DNA of 64,000 nucleotides from Gramella sp. MT6 (lineage in GTDB: Bacteria; Bacteroidota; Bacteroidia; Flavobacteriales; Flavobacteriaceae). The position numbers and the translations under genes were made by a program. Below are positions 45,991 to 55,255 of the stretch, piece after piece (the first letter of the stretch is position 1; every line of letters starts with the position of its first letter). The stretch is taken from positions 248,001 to 312,000 of the forward strand of contig NZ_CP048410.1 of NCBI RefSeq assembly GCF_019357415.1, in the 5' to 3' direction. The notes beneath the pieces are model-generated. The model searched no databases. It was not told where the DNA came from and saw only the letters and a program-made list of their open reading frames with translations.

Positions 45991-48672
45991 TTATTCATCG
46001 GCAATATTCGGATTCAGCCATTTTTCTGCCTTCTTAAATTCTATTCCTTTTCTTTTGGCAAAATCCCTTACTTGGTCTTCTTTAATTTTCCCCAGGCCAA
46101 AATACCTGGCTTCAGGATGGGCGAAGTAGTACCCACTTACACTGGCTGCCGGCCACATTGCCAGGCTTTCGGTAAGTTCTACACCTATCTTCTCCTTTAC
46201 CTGCAATATTTCCCAGATGGTTAGTTTCTCCAAATGATCAGGACAGGCGGGATAACCCGGTGCGGGACGAATTCCTTTGTAGGCTTCCTTAATCAACTCT
46301 TCATTGCTCAAACTTTCATTTGAAGCATATCCCCAATGATGAGTTCTTACCTTTTTATGAAGATATTCCGCGAAAGCTTCCGCCAGTCGATCGGCCAGCG
46401 CTTTGATCATGATCGAGTTATAATCGTCATGTTCTTTTTCAAATTGTGCTGCAAGCTCATGAGTTCCAAAACCGGTACTCACACAAAAACAGCCAATATG
46501 ATCCTGAACTCCTGTTTCTCTTGGCGCAATAAAATCTGAAAGTGCAAAATTCGGCTGATCCCCGTGCTTCTTTAGTTGCTGCCTAAGTGTTCTGAAAATT
46601 GCTGTTTTCTCAACAGAATCCTGCTGATACTTCACTTCGATATCATCGTGATTCACTGTATTCGCTTCAAACAATCCGAAGATCGCTTTTGCATTCAGCA
46701 ACTTTTCATCTAGAATTCGCTGAAGTAAAACCTGTGCATCGTCAAATAAGATCTGTGCCTGCTCGCCTACTTTCTCGTCCTTCAGAATATCCGGATATCT
46801 GCCATGCAGATCCCAACTTCTGAAAAACGGACTCCAGTCTATATAATCAACCAGTTTATTCAGATCAAAATCCTCAATAACCTGAATGCCGGGTTCATTA
46901 GGTTTTATTATAGGAGTCTGTTTCCAATCGATCTTAAATTTATTTTCCCTCGCTTCGTTGATACTTAAAAAGGATTTAACCTTACTTCTCTTCTTAAAGT
47001 TTTTCCTAAAATCCTCATACTGTACCTTCAGATCTGTTTTATATTTTTCCCTTGTGCTATCCTTAAGCAGATCGCCAACTACGGTTACCGCCCGGGACGC
47101 ATCATTAACATGGGCCACGGCATGTTTATATTGTGGATCTATCTTCACCGCGGTATGAGCTTTGGAAGTTGTTGCACCTCCAATTAAAAGAGGAACAGAA
47201 AAATCCTGTCGTTGCATTTCCTTAGCCAGGTAAACCATCTCGTCAAGTGACGGAGTAATAAGTCCGCTAAGGCCTATCACATCTACATTTTCTTTTTTGG
47301 CAATTTCAATGATCTCTTCCGGTGGCACCATCACTCCGAGATCGATGATCTCATAATTATTACAGCCCAATACCACGCTCACGATATTTTTTCCAATATC
47401 ATGTACATCGCCTTTTACCGTAGCCATCAATACTTTCCCCGCCGATTGTCTTTTATTCGATTTATCGGCTTCGATATATGGTAAAAGATGGGCTACCGCC
47501 TTTTTCATAACCCTTGCCGACTTCACCACCTGTGGAAGGAACATTTTCCCGCTTCCGAAAAGATCTCCAACCACATTCATTCCTATCATAAGAGGACCTT
47601 CAATAACATCCAGAGGCTTTTCAGCTTCAATACGTGCCTGCTCGATATCTTCTAAAATATATGCGTCAACTCCTTTTACCAGGGCATGAGTGATCCTGTC
47701 CTGAAGTGGTTTTTCCCGCCATGAAAGATCAATTTTATTCTCTTTTTTCCGTCCTACTACGTTTTCCGCAAAATCCAGAAGTCTCTCGGTTGCGTCATCT
47801 CTTCGGTCGAGAATTACATCTTCAACATGTTCCAGTAGATCTTTCGGGATTTCGTCATAAACTTCCAGCATCGATGGATTTACGATCCCTATGTTCATCC
47901 CGGCTTTGATGGCATGATATAGGAAAACTGAATGCATCGCTTCCCGTACGGGATTATTTCCCCGGAAAGAGAATGAAACATTACTTACACCACCACTAAT
48001 ACTACAATGTGGAAGGTTCTGTTTTACCCAACGTGTACCTTCAATAAAATCTATCGCATTTCTCTTATGCTCGTCCATTCCGGTCCCAACCGGGAAAATA
48101 TTGAGGTCAAAAATGATATCCTCAGGAGGGAATTTCACTTGATTGACCAGAATATCATAGGACCTTTTTGCGATCTCAATTCGCCTCTCATAATTATCTG
48201 CCTGGCCAACTTCATCAAATGCCATCACAATTACAGCGGCTCCATAACGCCTGATCTTTTTCGCATGACTTATGAATTCTTCTTCCCCTTCCTTTAAACT
48301 GATAGAATTCACCACACATTTTCCCTGTACCACTTGCAGGCCGGCTTCGATAATTTCCCATTTGGAACTATCTATCATAATAGGAACCCTGGAAATATCG
48401 GGTTCTGCAACTACAAGATTCAGGAATTTAACCATGGCTTCCTTGCCTTCAATAAGGCCATCATCCATATTCACATCAATGATCTGTGCTCCATTATCTA
48501 CTTGTTCGCGGGCAACTTCAAGGGCTTCATCAAATTTTTCATCTTTAATTAGACGAAGAAATTTTCGGGAACCGGCAACGTTAGTACGTTCGCCTACGTT
48601 CACGAAATTGGTTTCGGGTGTGATCACCAGAGGTTCCAGTCCGGATAATTTTAACGGTCTGATTTCTGACAT
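45991..48672 (-). CDS. metH: Cobalamin-dependent methionine synthase, C-terminal pterin/B12/activation part (split metH)
   Basis: The 893-residue protein holds the last three modules of MetH: pterin-binding barrel (about 15-295, [16 protein letters not shown]), B12-binding cap and Rossmann domain (about 320-560, with the cobalt-ligand histidine H424 in [10 protein letters not shown] and GGATTS), and the SAM-dependent activation domain (about 565-890, [12 protein letters not shown]). The homocysteine-binding module is a separate upstream gene, ending two bases before this start. Together they transfer the methyl group from 5-methyl-THF to homocysteine. Cobalamin is therefore needed. Both parts appear full length, and the break lies between modules. 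Confidence 0.97.
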   Translation of the reverse strand: MSEIRPLKLSGLEPLVITPETNFVNVGERTNVAGSRKFLRLIKDEKFDEALEVAREQVDNGAQIIDVNMDDGLIEGKEAMVKFLNLVVAEPDISRVPIMIDSSKWEIIEAGLQVVQGKCVVNSISLKEGEEEFISHAKKIRRYGAAVIVMAFDEVGQADNYERRIEIAKRSYDILVNQVKFPPEDIIFDLNIFPVGTGMDEHKRNAIDFIEGTRWVKQNLPHCSISGGVSNVSFSFRGNNPVREAMHSVFLYHAIKAGMNIGIVNPSMLEVYDEIPKDLLEHVEDVILDRRDDATERLLDFAENVVGRKKENKIDLSWREKPLQDRITHALVKGVDAYILEDIEQARIEAEKPLDVIEGPLMIGMNVVGDLFGSGKMFLPQVVKSARVMKKAVAHLLPYIEADKSNKRQSAGKVLMATVKGDVHDIGKNIVSVVLGCNNYEIIDLGVMVPPEEIIEIAKKENVDVIGLSGLITPSLDEMVYLAKEMQRQDFSVPLLIGGATTSKAHTAVKIDPQYKHAVAHVNDASRAVTVVGDLLKDSTREKYKTDLKVQYEDFRKNFKKRSKVKSFLSINEARENKFKIDWKQTPIIKPNEPGIQVIEDFDLNKLVDYIDWSPFFRSWDLHGRYPDILKDEKVGEQAQILFDDAQVLLQRILDEKLLNAKAIFGLFEANTVNHDDIEVKYQQDSVEKTAIFRTLRQQLKKHGDQPNFALSDFIAPRETGVQDHIGCFCVSTGFGTHELAAQFEKEHDDYNSIMIKALADRLAEAFAEYLHKKVRTHHWGYASNESLSNEELIKEAYKGIRPAPGYPACPDHLEKLTIWEILQVKEKIGVELTESLAMWPAASVSGYYFAHPEARYFGLGKIKEDQVRDFAKRKGIEFKKAEKWLNPNIADE

Positions 48673-48674
48673 TC

Positions 48675-49691
48675 TTAAATACTTTGAGTTTGAAGAGTTC
48701 TTTTAAGTTTTCTTGGCTGGTAATCTTTGGCAATTTCCGCGATCGCTTTAATATGTTTCGGAGTGGTTCCGCAGCAACCACCCAGAATATTCACCAGGCC
48801 TTTTTCCAGATATTCCCTGATTTGATTGGACATTTCCTGCGCATCCTGGTCGTATTCTCCAAAGGCATTTGGTAGTCCGGCATTGGGATAGGCTGAGACA
48901 CCAAATTCGGTGTTCCTTGCAACCGCTTCTAGATGAGGAGTAAGTTGTTTAGCTCCCAAAGCACAGTTAAAACCTATGCTTAAAAGCGGAATATGAGAAA
49001 TCGAGATCAAAAAAGCTTCAGCGGTCTGCCCAGAAAGTGTTCTTCCGGAAGCATCGGTAATCGTTCCACTTACCATTACCGGAATATCAACATTCAATTC
49101 TTCCTTCAATTCGTCAATTGCAAAAAGTGCTGCCTTGGCATTCAGGGTATCAAATACCGTTTCTACTAAAAGTACATCTACTCCACCATCTATCAGTGCT
49201 TTTGCCTGCTGTTTGTAAGCTACTTTCAATTCTTCAAATGAAATGGCACGAAAACCAGGATTGTTCACATCTGGGCTCATACTGGCCGTTTTGTTCGTGG
49301 GACCTATAGCTCCTGCTACGAATCTAGGTTTTTGAGGATTGTCAGCAGTGACTTCCTGCGCTACCTTCTTAGCGATCCTGGCCGATTCGTAATTAAGCTC
49401 ATAAACGAGCTCCTCCATTTGATAATCGGCCATAGCAATGGTAGTTCCCGAGAAAGTATTGGTTTCCACAATATCGGCTCCGGCTTCGAAATATTTACGA
49501 TGAATAGTGGCAATGGCTTCGGGCTGCGTAATAGACAGCAGGTCGTTATTTCCCTTTAGAGAAACCGGCCAGTCGGCAAAACGTTTTCCACGGAAATCCT
49601 CTTCAGAAAATTTATATTCCTGAAGCATGGTCCCCATGGCACCATCTAATATTAAAATTTTTTGTGAGAGTAACTCTTCAATTTTTGACAT
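48675..49691 (-). CDS. metH: Homocysteine S-methyltransferase module of split methionine synthase
   Basis: The 338-residue protein is a homocysteine-binding barrel with the zinc ligands in [11 protein letters not shown] and [11 protein letters not shown]. It has no pterin or B12 module and works with the product of the next gene. The stop codon and the next start are 2 bases apart. The start lies about 55 bases after the SAM-I riboswitch. The separation of MetH into two genes at this linker is common in flavobacteria and differs from the single MetH of E. coli. Confidence 0.95.
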   Translation of the reverse strand: MSKIEELLSQKILILDGAMGTMLQEYKFSEEDFRGKRFADWPVSLKGNNDLLSITQPEAIATIHRKYFEAGADIVETNTFSGTTIAMADYQMEELVYELNYESARIAKKVAQEVTADNPQKPRFVAGAIGPTNKTASMSPDVNNPGFRAISFEELKVAYKQQAKALIDGGVDVLLVETVFDTLNAKAALFAIDELKEELNVDIPVMVSGTITDASGRTLSGQTAEAFLISISHIPLLSIGFNCALGAKQLTPHLEAVARNTEFGVSAYPNAGLPNAFGEYDQDAQEMSNQIREYLEKGLVNILGGCCGTTPKHIKAIAEIAKDYQPRKLKRTLQTQSI

Positions 49692-49743
49692 GTTCTATTA
49701 AATAAACGCTATCAAAAAAAGAAGACAGAAAAGAATTCTTACT

Positions 49744-49845
49744 TGTTATCTATCTGATATTAAGATCAGTAGAATGTAGCACCTTCTCCAAAGGAGGGTT
49801 GCTAAGGTTTCACAGGGTCTAATCCCTCAACCTTTCTTGATAACG
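49744..49845 (-). promoter_or_regulatory. SAM-I (S-box) riboswitch upstream of metH
   Basis: On the minus strand the P1 stem GTTATC (49844-49839) pairs with GATAAC (49750-49745). Between them lie the S-box hallmarks: AAGAAAGGTTGAGGGA, GACCCTGTGAAACCTTAGCAACC and GAAGGTGCTAC with a 3' hairpin. It should switch off metH (and metF) at high SAM. No strong terminator follows, so control may act on translation or through alternative pairing. Confidence 0.9.
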
Positions 49846-49922
49846 AATGTTAGTAAACAATGAACTTACAGGGCAAATATAAACTTATAATACACCCAAT
49901 AGCAAGGAATTAAGAAAATTTT

Positions 49923-50345
49923 CTATAAAACCTTTTCTCCATTTAACTGAATGGAATAACTGATCTCTGCAGCCTTTTCAAGCATTTTAGAAACCGAGCA
50001 ATATTTATCCATCGATAATTTTACGGCTCTTTCCACTTTTGACGGAGGCACATCGCCTTCCAAAATAAAATCAAGGTGTATCTTTTTGAATACATTCGGA
50101 ATAGCCCCATCCTCGCGGTAGCCATCTACTTCAACCCGAAGATCTTGCAGCTCATGCTGCTGCTTTCTCAGGATCATCACCACATCTATACTACTGCAAC
50201 CGGCGATACCACGAAGGATAAGATCCATCGGACTTGATCCCTTAGGCTCATCATCGGTTTTATTATCTAAAAGAACAATATTGCCACGTTCGTTTACAGT
50301 TTCAAAAAGGTAATTATCGTTGATTCTTTTTAAGCTGATCTTCAT
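49923..50345 (-). CDS. OsmC/Ohr-family protein
   Basis: The 140-residue protein has the two redox cysteines of the family, C50 (GIAGCSSIDVV) and C116 (MDKYCSVSKML). Members reduce organic hydroperoxides with thiols; this one is closer to the YhfA/OsmC branch than to Ohr. It lies in the sulfur cluster between the ferredoxin-NADP reductase and metH, and may help with thiol redox. Function in this place is inferred from the context. Confidence 0.85.
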   Translation of the reverse strand: MKISLKRINDNYLFETVNERGNIVLLDNKTDDEPKGSSPMDLILRGIAGCSSIDVVMILRKQQHELQDLRVEVDGYREDGAIPNVFKKIHLDFILEGDVPPSKVERAVKLSMDKYCSVSKMLEKAAEISYSIQLNGEKVL

Positions 50346-50431
50346 ATTCTCGAATTTTCATCAAAGATAGGAATTCTGCTTTTTCTTGCAGGTAACATTG
50401 GTTACCATAATTCAGTTTTAAAAATCAGTGA

Positions 50432-50461
50432 TGTCAGCTTTCGACTTCGCTTAAGCTGACA
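50432..50461. repeat. Short hairpin repeat between the OsmC and ferredoxin-NADP reductase genes
   Basis: TGTCAGCTT (50432-50440) and AAGCTGACA (50453-50461) are perfect arms around a 12-base loop. The GTCAGCTT/AAGCTGAC core resembles the outer part of the 45930 and 52148 repeats, which end in AGCTTGACG. Confidence 0.5.
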
Positions 50462-50474
50462 ATACCATATTTGA

Positions 50475-51542
50475 TTAAACACTGATGCTCTGAACGACTT
50501 CTCTTTTGGCCTCCTTCTTGGATCCGTCAAATCCTTCCACACCGCCAACAGTGGTATACTTTAAAACATATTTTTTATCCGGATAAATTCGTTGATAAGC
50601 ACTCTGACACATGATCGCCGCCTCATGAAAACCGGAAAGGATCAGCTTCAGTTTTCCTTTATATGTATTTACATCACCAATCGCGTAAACGCCGGGAATA
50701 TTAGTTTGATAATCATAAGAATTATCAACTTTAATGGCATTCTTTTCAATCTCAAGTCCCCAGTTACCAATAGGCCCTAGTTTTGGTGATAATCCAAAGA
50801 GCGGAATAAAATCATCTACCTCCCTGAACTCTTCTCCACGAGCCTTGTCTTTATGGCGAATTACCACCTGCTCAAGCTCATCTTCTCCTCTCAATCCTAC
50901 GACCTCAGCATTAGTGATCATTTCAATTTTTCCAAGTTTCGCCAGTTCTGAAACCCTTTCTACGGAATCCAGTGCTCCCCGGAATTCTTCCCTTCTATGC
51001 ACCAGGGCAACTTCTGAAGCAACATCCGATAAATAAATTGCCCAATCTAAAGCGGAATCCCCACCGCCGGCAATAACTACTTTTCGATCGCGATAGACTT
51101 CAGGATCTTTAATAAAATATGAAACTCCTTTATCCTCAAAGTCTGAAATATTGGCAATAGGTGGTTTTCTAGGTTCAAAAGAACCAAGTCCGCCGGCAAT
51201 TGCTACTACTGGTGCATGATGCTGAGTTCCTTTATTCGTGGTCACGATAAAAGTTCCATCATCAAGTTTTTCCAGAGTTTCGGCACGCTCACCAAGAGTG
51301 AATCCGGGTTCGAAGGGCTTGATCTGTTCCATGAGGTTTTTCACCAGATCTCCCGCCAGGATCTCCGGAAAAGCCGGAATATCATAAATGGGCTTTTTTG
51401 GGTAAATTTCTGAACATTGCCCACCAGGTTGTGGAAGCGCATCTATCAAATGCGTTTTCAGCTTTAATAATCCCGCTTCAAAAACGGTAAACAATCCGGT
51501 TGGTCCGGCCCCGATTATCAGGATATCTGTTTTAATCATCAC
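50475..51542 (-). CDS. Ferredoxin-NADP(+) reductase, thioredoxin-reductase-like type
   Basis: The 355-residue protein has two Rossmann folds: GAGPTG (FAD, about residue 12) and GGGDSALDW (NADPH, about 160). It lacks the CxxC redox pair of thioredoxin reductases and fits the YumC-like ferredoxin-NADP reductases. In this operon it would give electrons to the ferredoxin-dependent sulfite reductase. Its 5' end overlaps the siroheme gene by 11 bases; a start three bases later is equally possible. Confidence 0.9.
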   Translation of the reverse strand: MMIKTDILIIGAGPTGLFTVFEAGLLKLKTHLIDALPQPGGQCSEIYPKKPIYDIPAFPEILAGDLVKNLMEQIKPFEPGFTLGERAETLEKLDDGTFIVTTNKGTQHHAPVVAIAGGLGSFEPRKPPIANISDFEDKGVSYFIKDPEVYRDRKVVIAGGGDSALDWAIYLSDVASEVALVHRREEFRGALDSVERVSELAKLGKIEMITNAEVVGLRGEDELEQVVIRHKDKARGEEFREVDDFIPLFGLSPKLGPIGNWGLEIEKNAIKVDNSYDYQTNIPGVYAIGDVNTYKGKLKLILSGFHEAAIMCQSAYQRIYPDKKYVLKYTTVGGVEGFDGSKKEAKREVVQSISV

Positions 51543-52125
51543 TCTCTTTTTTTACGATTAAGGATTCTGTTATTGTATTCATCTGTTCCACTTTGGCTTC
51601 AAAATCACCTTTAATGGACTTTCTATATTCATTTAAATTTTCGACCATCTGGTTCACATTCTCAGGGATCACCTCCTCAAAGAACTGCCGTAACCGCTTT
51701 GCCGTGGTTGGCGACTTCCCGTTGGTTGAAATCGCGATTTTCACATGGCCTTTATTCACAATTCCGCCCATATAAAAATCACAGAGTTCGGGGGTGTCGG
51801 CGATATTTGCCAGTAAAAATCTCTTTTTCGCGTGGCGGTGAACCCGTTTATTAAGTCTCGCATCGTTGGTCGCGGCAATCACGAAATGTTTTTTTCTCAG
51901 ATATTTTCTTTTATACCTGCCTTTGATCAATTTCGCGCCGTGTTTCTTTGCCAGTTCTTCCGTTTCCGGTAAAAACCATTTTGCTACGATCTCAACCTGT
52001 GCATTCGGGCTCGATTTGAACAGAAAATGAAGTTTTTCATGACCCACATTTCCGCCCCCAACCACCAGAATGTTCAGTTTATTGACTTTTAGGAAAACCG
52101 GGTATAGTTCGTTTCTTTCTTCCAT
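51532..52125 (-). CDS. Precorrin-2 dehydrogenase/sirohydrochlorin ferrochelatase (CysG N-terminal type)
   Basis: The 197-residue protein has an NAD-binding motif (VVGGGNVGHEKL, about residue 20) and the segment NGKSPTTAKRLRQFFEEVIP, as in Met8 and the N-terminal half of CysG. It makes siroheme together with the methyltransferase encoded just upstream. The methyltransferase part of CysG is absent here because it is a separate gene, so siroheme is formed by two proteins. A 3' extension of about 30 residues is rich in Glu and Lys. Confidence 0.9.
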   Translation of the reverse strand: MEERNELYPVFLKVNKLNILVVGGGNVGHEKLHFLFKSSPNAQVEIVAKWFLPETEELAKKHGAKLIKGRYKRKYLRKKHFVIAATNDARLNKRVHRHAKKRFLLANIADTPELCDFYMGGIVNKGHVKIAISTNGKSPTTAKRLRQFFEEVIPENVNQMVENLNEYRKSIKGDFEAKVEQMNTITESLIVKKESDD

Positions 52126-52147
52126 TATTTCACACCTATTATTGATT

Positions 52148-52208
52148 CGTCATCCTGAACTTGTTTCAGGATCTCAAATAGAGAAGCTGAAAAAAGTTCA
52201 GCTTGACG
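52148..52208. repeat. Dispersed hairpin repeat, copy 2
   Basis: CTGAACTTGTTTCAG (52155-52169) pairs with CTGAAAAAAGTTCAG (52187-52201) with two mismatches, flanked by CGTCA and TGACG. It shares the 5' arm exactly with the copy at 45930 and lies in the gap between the two siroheme genes. Confidence 0.75.
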
Positions 52209-52217
52209 TGTTTTTAT

Positions 52218-53009
52218 TTAAGCCGCTCCTGCATTTATAAAATTCGATTGCTTTGAAATGCTTTTCACATCCTGAAAAACTTTCTGTAAAGCATTCGCTT
52301 CATTCACCACCTCACCAATTACTATAATTGCTGGAGCTCCCAGTTGTTTTTCTGAAACGACCTTTTCAATGGATTCGATAGTTCCAAAACCTGATCTTTC
52401 ATTCACTGTGGTTCCATTCTGAATAATTCCCACCGGAACATCCTGTTTTCCGAAACCTTTAAAAACCTCAACAATTTCCTTGAGTTTTCCCATTCCCATT
52501 AATATCACAACCGTTGCAGTAGATTGAGCCGCCAGACGAACGTCATTCGATAAATTTTTCTGAGAAGTAGTTCCCGTGATCACCCAGAAACTCTCCGAAG
52601 TTCCTCTTTGCGTGAGTGGAATTCCAGCATTTGCCGGTACCGCAATTGAAGAAGTAATTCCTGAAACGACTGCTGTTTCCAATCCGTTCTTCCTCGCATA
52701 GTTGATCTCTTCAGATCCTCTTCCGAAAATAAATGGATCACCACCCTTGAGTCTTACTACGTGGCCTCTTTCCAAAGCATATTTTACAATAAGTTCATTG
52801 ATCTCATCCTGCGAAAAACGATGTTTGTCTTTTCGTTTTCCGACGAAAATATGTTCCGCTTGTGGCGCATATTCCAGTAGATCCCGATTAATCAAGGCAT
52901 CGTAAAGAATTACGCTGGCCGACTTCAAAGTATTCAAAGCTTTTAAGGTGATCAATTCCGGATCCCCAGGTCCTGCTCCAACTACGGTTAATTTTGGTGA
53001 ATTATACAT
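52218..53009 (-). CDS. cobA: Uroporphyrinogen-III C-methyltransferase
   Basis: The 263-residue protein (start chosen at MYNSPKLTVVG, overlapping the sulfite reductase end by 8 bases; an upstream ATG would add 9 unlikely residues) has GAGPGDPELITLKAL, the RLKGGDPFIFGRG motif and the VVSGITSSIAVPANAGIPLTQR loop. It methylates uroporphyrinogen III twice to precorrin-2, which the next gene makes into siroheme for the sulfite reductase. Confidence 0.95.
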   Translation of the reverse strand: MYNSPKLTVVGAGPGDPELITLKALNTLKSASVILYDALINRDLLEYAPQAEHIFVGKRKDKHRFSQDEINELIVKYALERGHVVRLKGGDPFIFGRGSEEINYARKNGLETAVVSGITSSIAVPANAGIPLTQRGTSESFWVITGTTSQKNLSNDVRLAAQSTATVVILMGMGKLKEIVEVFKGFGKQDVPVGIIQNGTTVNERSGFGTIESIEKVVSEKQLGAPAIIVIGEVVNEANALQKVFQDVKSISKQSNFINAGAA

Positions 53010-55095
53010 TTTGTACCTCCTTTGTTCTAAATGCATCCACCCTCTTCAGGAACAAATGCGCGTCCTCTAAATATTTATTTGCAAAAGCCTCTGTCGGCTC
53101 ATTTTCGTTCAATTGATAGGTGAATTCCTTGAAAGTGGTAGACAACTCGATCTTTCCGGTTTCTACAAAAAGCTCGTCAAATTGTGCAATAATGCCAGCC
53201 TGAGTATTGGTTTTCACATCTTCAGCCAGCAATAAGGCCTTAGCGGAATTCACAATTGAAGTATAGGAATGATAAATGCTATCTGACCAATCCTTTCTCT
53301 CCAGTGCAGATTTTGCATTATCGATCTTTTCTTCACTTTCGAATAAGAGCGTCGCAATCAAATCGATCACCACTCCTGCACATTCGCCTACACCAACCGC
53401 CTTGATATATGGCGATTCATGGCCCCAGTCCACAAAATCATTTTCGCTGAGATTGGAAGTATCTGCCAGATCTTTCAGCAGATCATAGAAATAGGTTTTC
53501 TCCTTGCGGTCGTAATATTCCGCGAATTTTTCGTCAGCTTCTGAATTCGTTTCAAAATCGTTAAGTAAAACCCTTAGCGTTTCCGGTCCTCTCTTACTCG
53601 GGACTTTCACCACTTTATCTGCGAATCTCCCCTGTCCGTTTCCAATTGTTCCGCCACCAAGCAATACCTGAAGCGCCGGAGCTACAGTTTTTCCAACCTT
53701 GATAGACATTCCCTGGAAGCCAATCTCTGCCATATTATGCTGGCCGCAGGCGTTCATACATCCGCTTATTTTAATGGTAATATCCTTACCGTTGATGAAT
53801 TGAGGATATTCTTCTTTTAAGACATCTTCCAGCACATCTGCAATTCCGGTACTGCTCGCAATTCCAAGATTACAGGTATCGGTACCCGGGCAGGCGGTGA
53901 TATCGACCGTTTTGTTATAACCGGTTTCAGCATAGCCCAGTTTTTTCAATTCCGAATAAAAGAATGGCAGAAATTCTTCACGCACATGACGAATCAAAAT
54001 ATCCTGTCTTAGGGTTAACCTCAGCTCATTACCGGCATATTTTTTCACCAGATCTGCCAGCTTCCTGGCGCCACCGGTATAAAAATCACCTAAGGGAACA
54101 CGGATTCCAATAGCATATAATCCTTCCTGCTTCTGTTTAAAGACATTGGTTTGCTTCCAGGTTTCGAAATCCTTCTGATCTTCGATTTCTACAGAAGGAA
54201 CTTCAACGTCCTGTAATGGCGGAGCAGCTTCAAATTTTTCAATTTCGAATTTTGGTTGTTTTTGAGACAAGGCTGTTTTCTGCTCTTCCACCAATTCCAT
54301 AAAGGCTTCCTTTCCAATATCCTTGATCAGGAATTTCATTCTTGCTTTTAATCGTTTTGCACGTTCGCCATGACGATCAAAGACGCGAAGCACACCTTCA
54401 ATTAGCGGAATGATCTCTTCGGCTGGAAGAAAATCATAAAGCTCGTCTGCATGTCTTGGCTGAGAACCGAGTCCGCCACCTAGCATTACTTTAAAACCGC
54501 GTTTTCCATCCTTCAGTTTCGCAATAAACCCGAGATCATGGATATAACTTAAGGCCGTATCCTCATCTGAAGAGGAAAAGGACATTTTGAATTTCCTTCC
54601 CATTTCCTGGCAGATCGGGTTACGAAGAAAGAATTGAAATGCAGCATGAGCATAAGGCGAAACATCAAACGGTTCATTTGGATCTATCCCCGCGGTTGGA
54701 GAAGCAGTAATATTTCTTACTGTATTTCCACAGGCCTCCCTAAGGGTAACATCATCTTTTTCGAGCTGTGCCCAGAGTTCAGGAGTCCGGTCCAGACTGA
54801 CGTAATGGATCTGTATATCCTGTCTCGTAGTGATATGCAATCGCCCTTTGGAATATTCATCAGAAACATCGGCAATTCGATGTAACTGTTCTGAAGTAAC
54901 CTTTCCAAACGGCAGTTTTATACGAACCATTTGAACACCAGCCTGTCTTTGTCCGTATACTCCACGTGCAAGACGCAGGCTTCGGAATTTCTCTTCATCA
55001 GCCTTTCCTTCCCGGAACAACCTTATCTTCTTTTCTAAATCCAGAATGTCCTGTTCGACAATGGGATTTTCAATTTCGGTTCTAAAACTTTGCAT
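53002..55095 (-). CDS. Ferredoxin-type sulfite (nitrite/sulfite) reductase with C-terminal HEPN-like domain
   Basis: The 697-residue protein contains both halves of a siroheme-[4Fe-4S] reductase (about 1-290 and 310-570). The cluster cysteines are C402, C408, C446 and C450 (ACPGTDTC and GCMNACGQ). Residues about 575-695 form an extra all-helical HEPN-like domain (NAKSALERKDWSDSIYHSYTS, YLEDAHLFLKRVDAF), which is not part of CysI, NirA or Sir. Its role is unknown. It reduces sulfite to sulfide in assimilation; neighbours provide siroheme and electrons. It lies after a Met/Cys leader and a terminator, whereas cysH lies before them. Confidence 0.9.
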   Translation of the reverse strand: MQSFRTEIENPIVEQDILDLEKKIRLFREGKADEEKFRSLRLARGVYGQRQAGVQMVRIKLPFGKVTSEQLHRIADVSDEYSKGRLHITTRQDIQIHYVSLDRTPELWAQLEKDDVTLREACGNTVRNITASPTAGIDPNEPFDVSPYAHAAFQFFLRNPICQEMGRKFKMSFSSSDEDTALSYIHDLGFIAKLKDGKRGFKVMLGGGLGSQPRHADELYDFLPAEEIIPLIEGVLRVFDRHGERAKRLKARMKFLIKDIGKEAFMELVEEQKTALSQKQPKFEIEKFEAAPPLQDVEVPSVEIEDQKDFETWKQTNVFKQKQEGLYAIGIRVPLGDFYTGGARKLADLVKKYAGNELRLTLRQDILIRHVREEFLPFFYSELKKLGYAETGYNKTVDITACPGTDTCNLGIASSTGIADVLEDVLKEEYPQFINGKDITIKISGCMNACGQHNMAEIGFQGMSIKVGKTVAPALQVLLGGGTIGNGQGRFADKVVKVPSKRGPETLRVLLNDFETNSEADEKFAEYYDRKEKTYFYDLLKDLADTSNLSENDFVDWGHESPYIKAVGVGECAGVVIDLIATLLFESEEKIDNAKSALERKDWSDSIYHSYTSIVNSAKALLLAEDVKTNTQAGIIAQFDELFVETGKIELSTTFKEFTYQLNENEPTEAFANKYLEDAHLFLKRVDAFRTKEVQNV

Positions 55096-55114
55096 GATTT
55101 AATTGATTAAAATG

Positions 55115-55154
55115 AAAAAAGTCCTTTTTAGTTTTTCACTTAAAAGGACTTTTT
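55115..55154 (-). terminator. Attenuator terminator before the sulfite reductase gene
   Basis: AAAAGGAC (55142-55149) and GTCCTTTT (55121-55128), extended by A/T pairs on both sides, form a strong stem. On the minus strand it is followed by TTTTTT. It lies between the Met/Cys leader ORF and the sulfite reductase start at 55095. Confidence 0.85.
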
Positions 55155-55179
55155 ATAATTCAGTTTATAAAATAGGCTT

Positions 55180-55242
55180 CTAAGTGTGAGGCGAATAGCA
55201 CATACACATCATACAGATTGCATTCATAGAAATTTTAAACAT
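55180..55242 (-). CDS. Met/Cys-rich leader peptide before the sulfite reductase
   Basis: The 20-codon ORF (ATG 55242, TAG 55182-55180) starts 13 bases after the cysH stop and is followed 25 bases later by an intrinsic terminator. Its core reads ICMMCMCY, preceded by MFKISMNA and followed by SPHT; in all 4 Met and 3 Cys beyond the start lie between residues 6 and 15. It shares the MMCM core with the two leaders before metY. Codon-controlled attenuation of the sulfite reductase part by Cys/Met supply is the simplest reading; a metal- or thiol-binding microprotein is an alternative. Confidence 0.8.
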   Translation of the reverse strand: MFKISMNAICMMCMCYSPHT

Positions 55243-55255
55243 CAGTTTATTCTAA

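Noticed and set aside
48672..48677. Possible frameshift between the two metH parts
   Set aside because: The break is at a module linker, with a normal stop and a normal start two bases apart, and no coding continuation in another frame; treated as a natural split.
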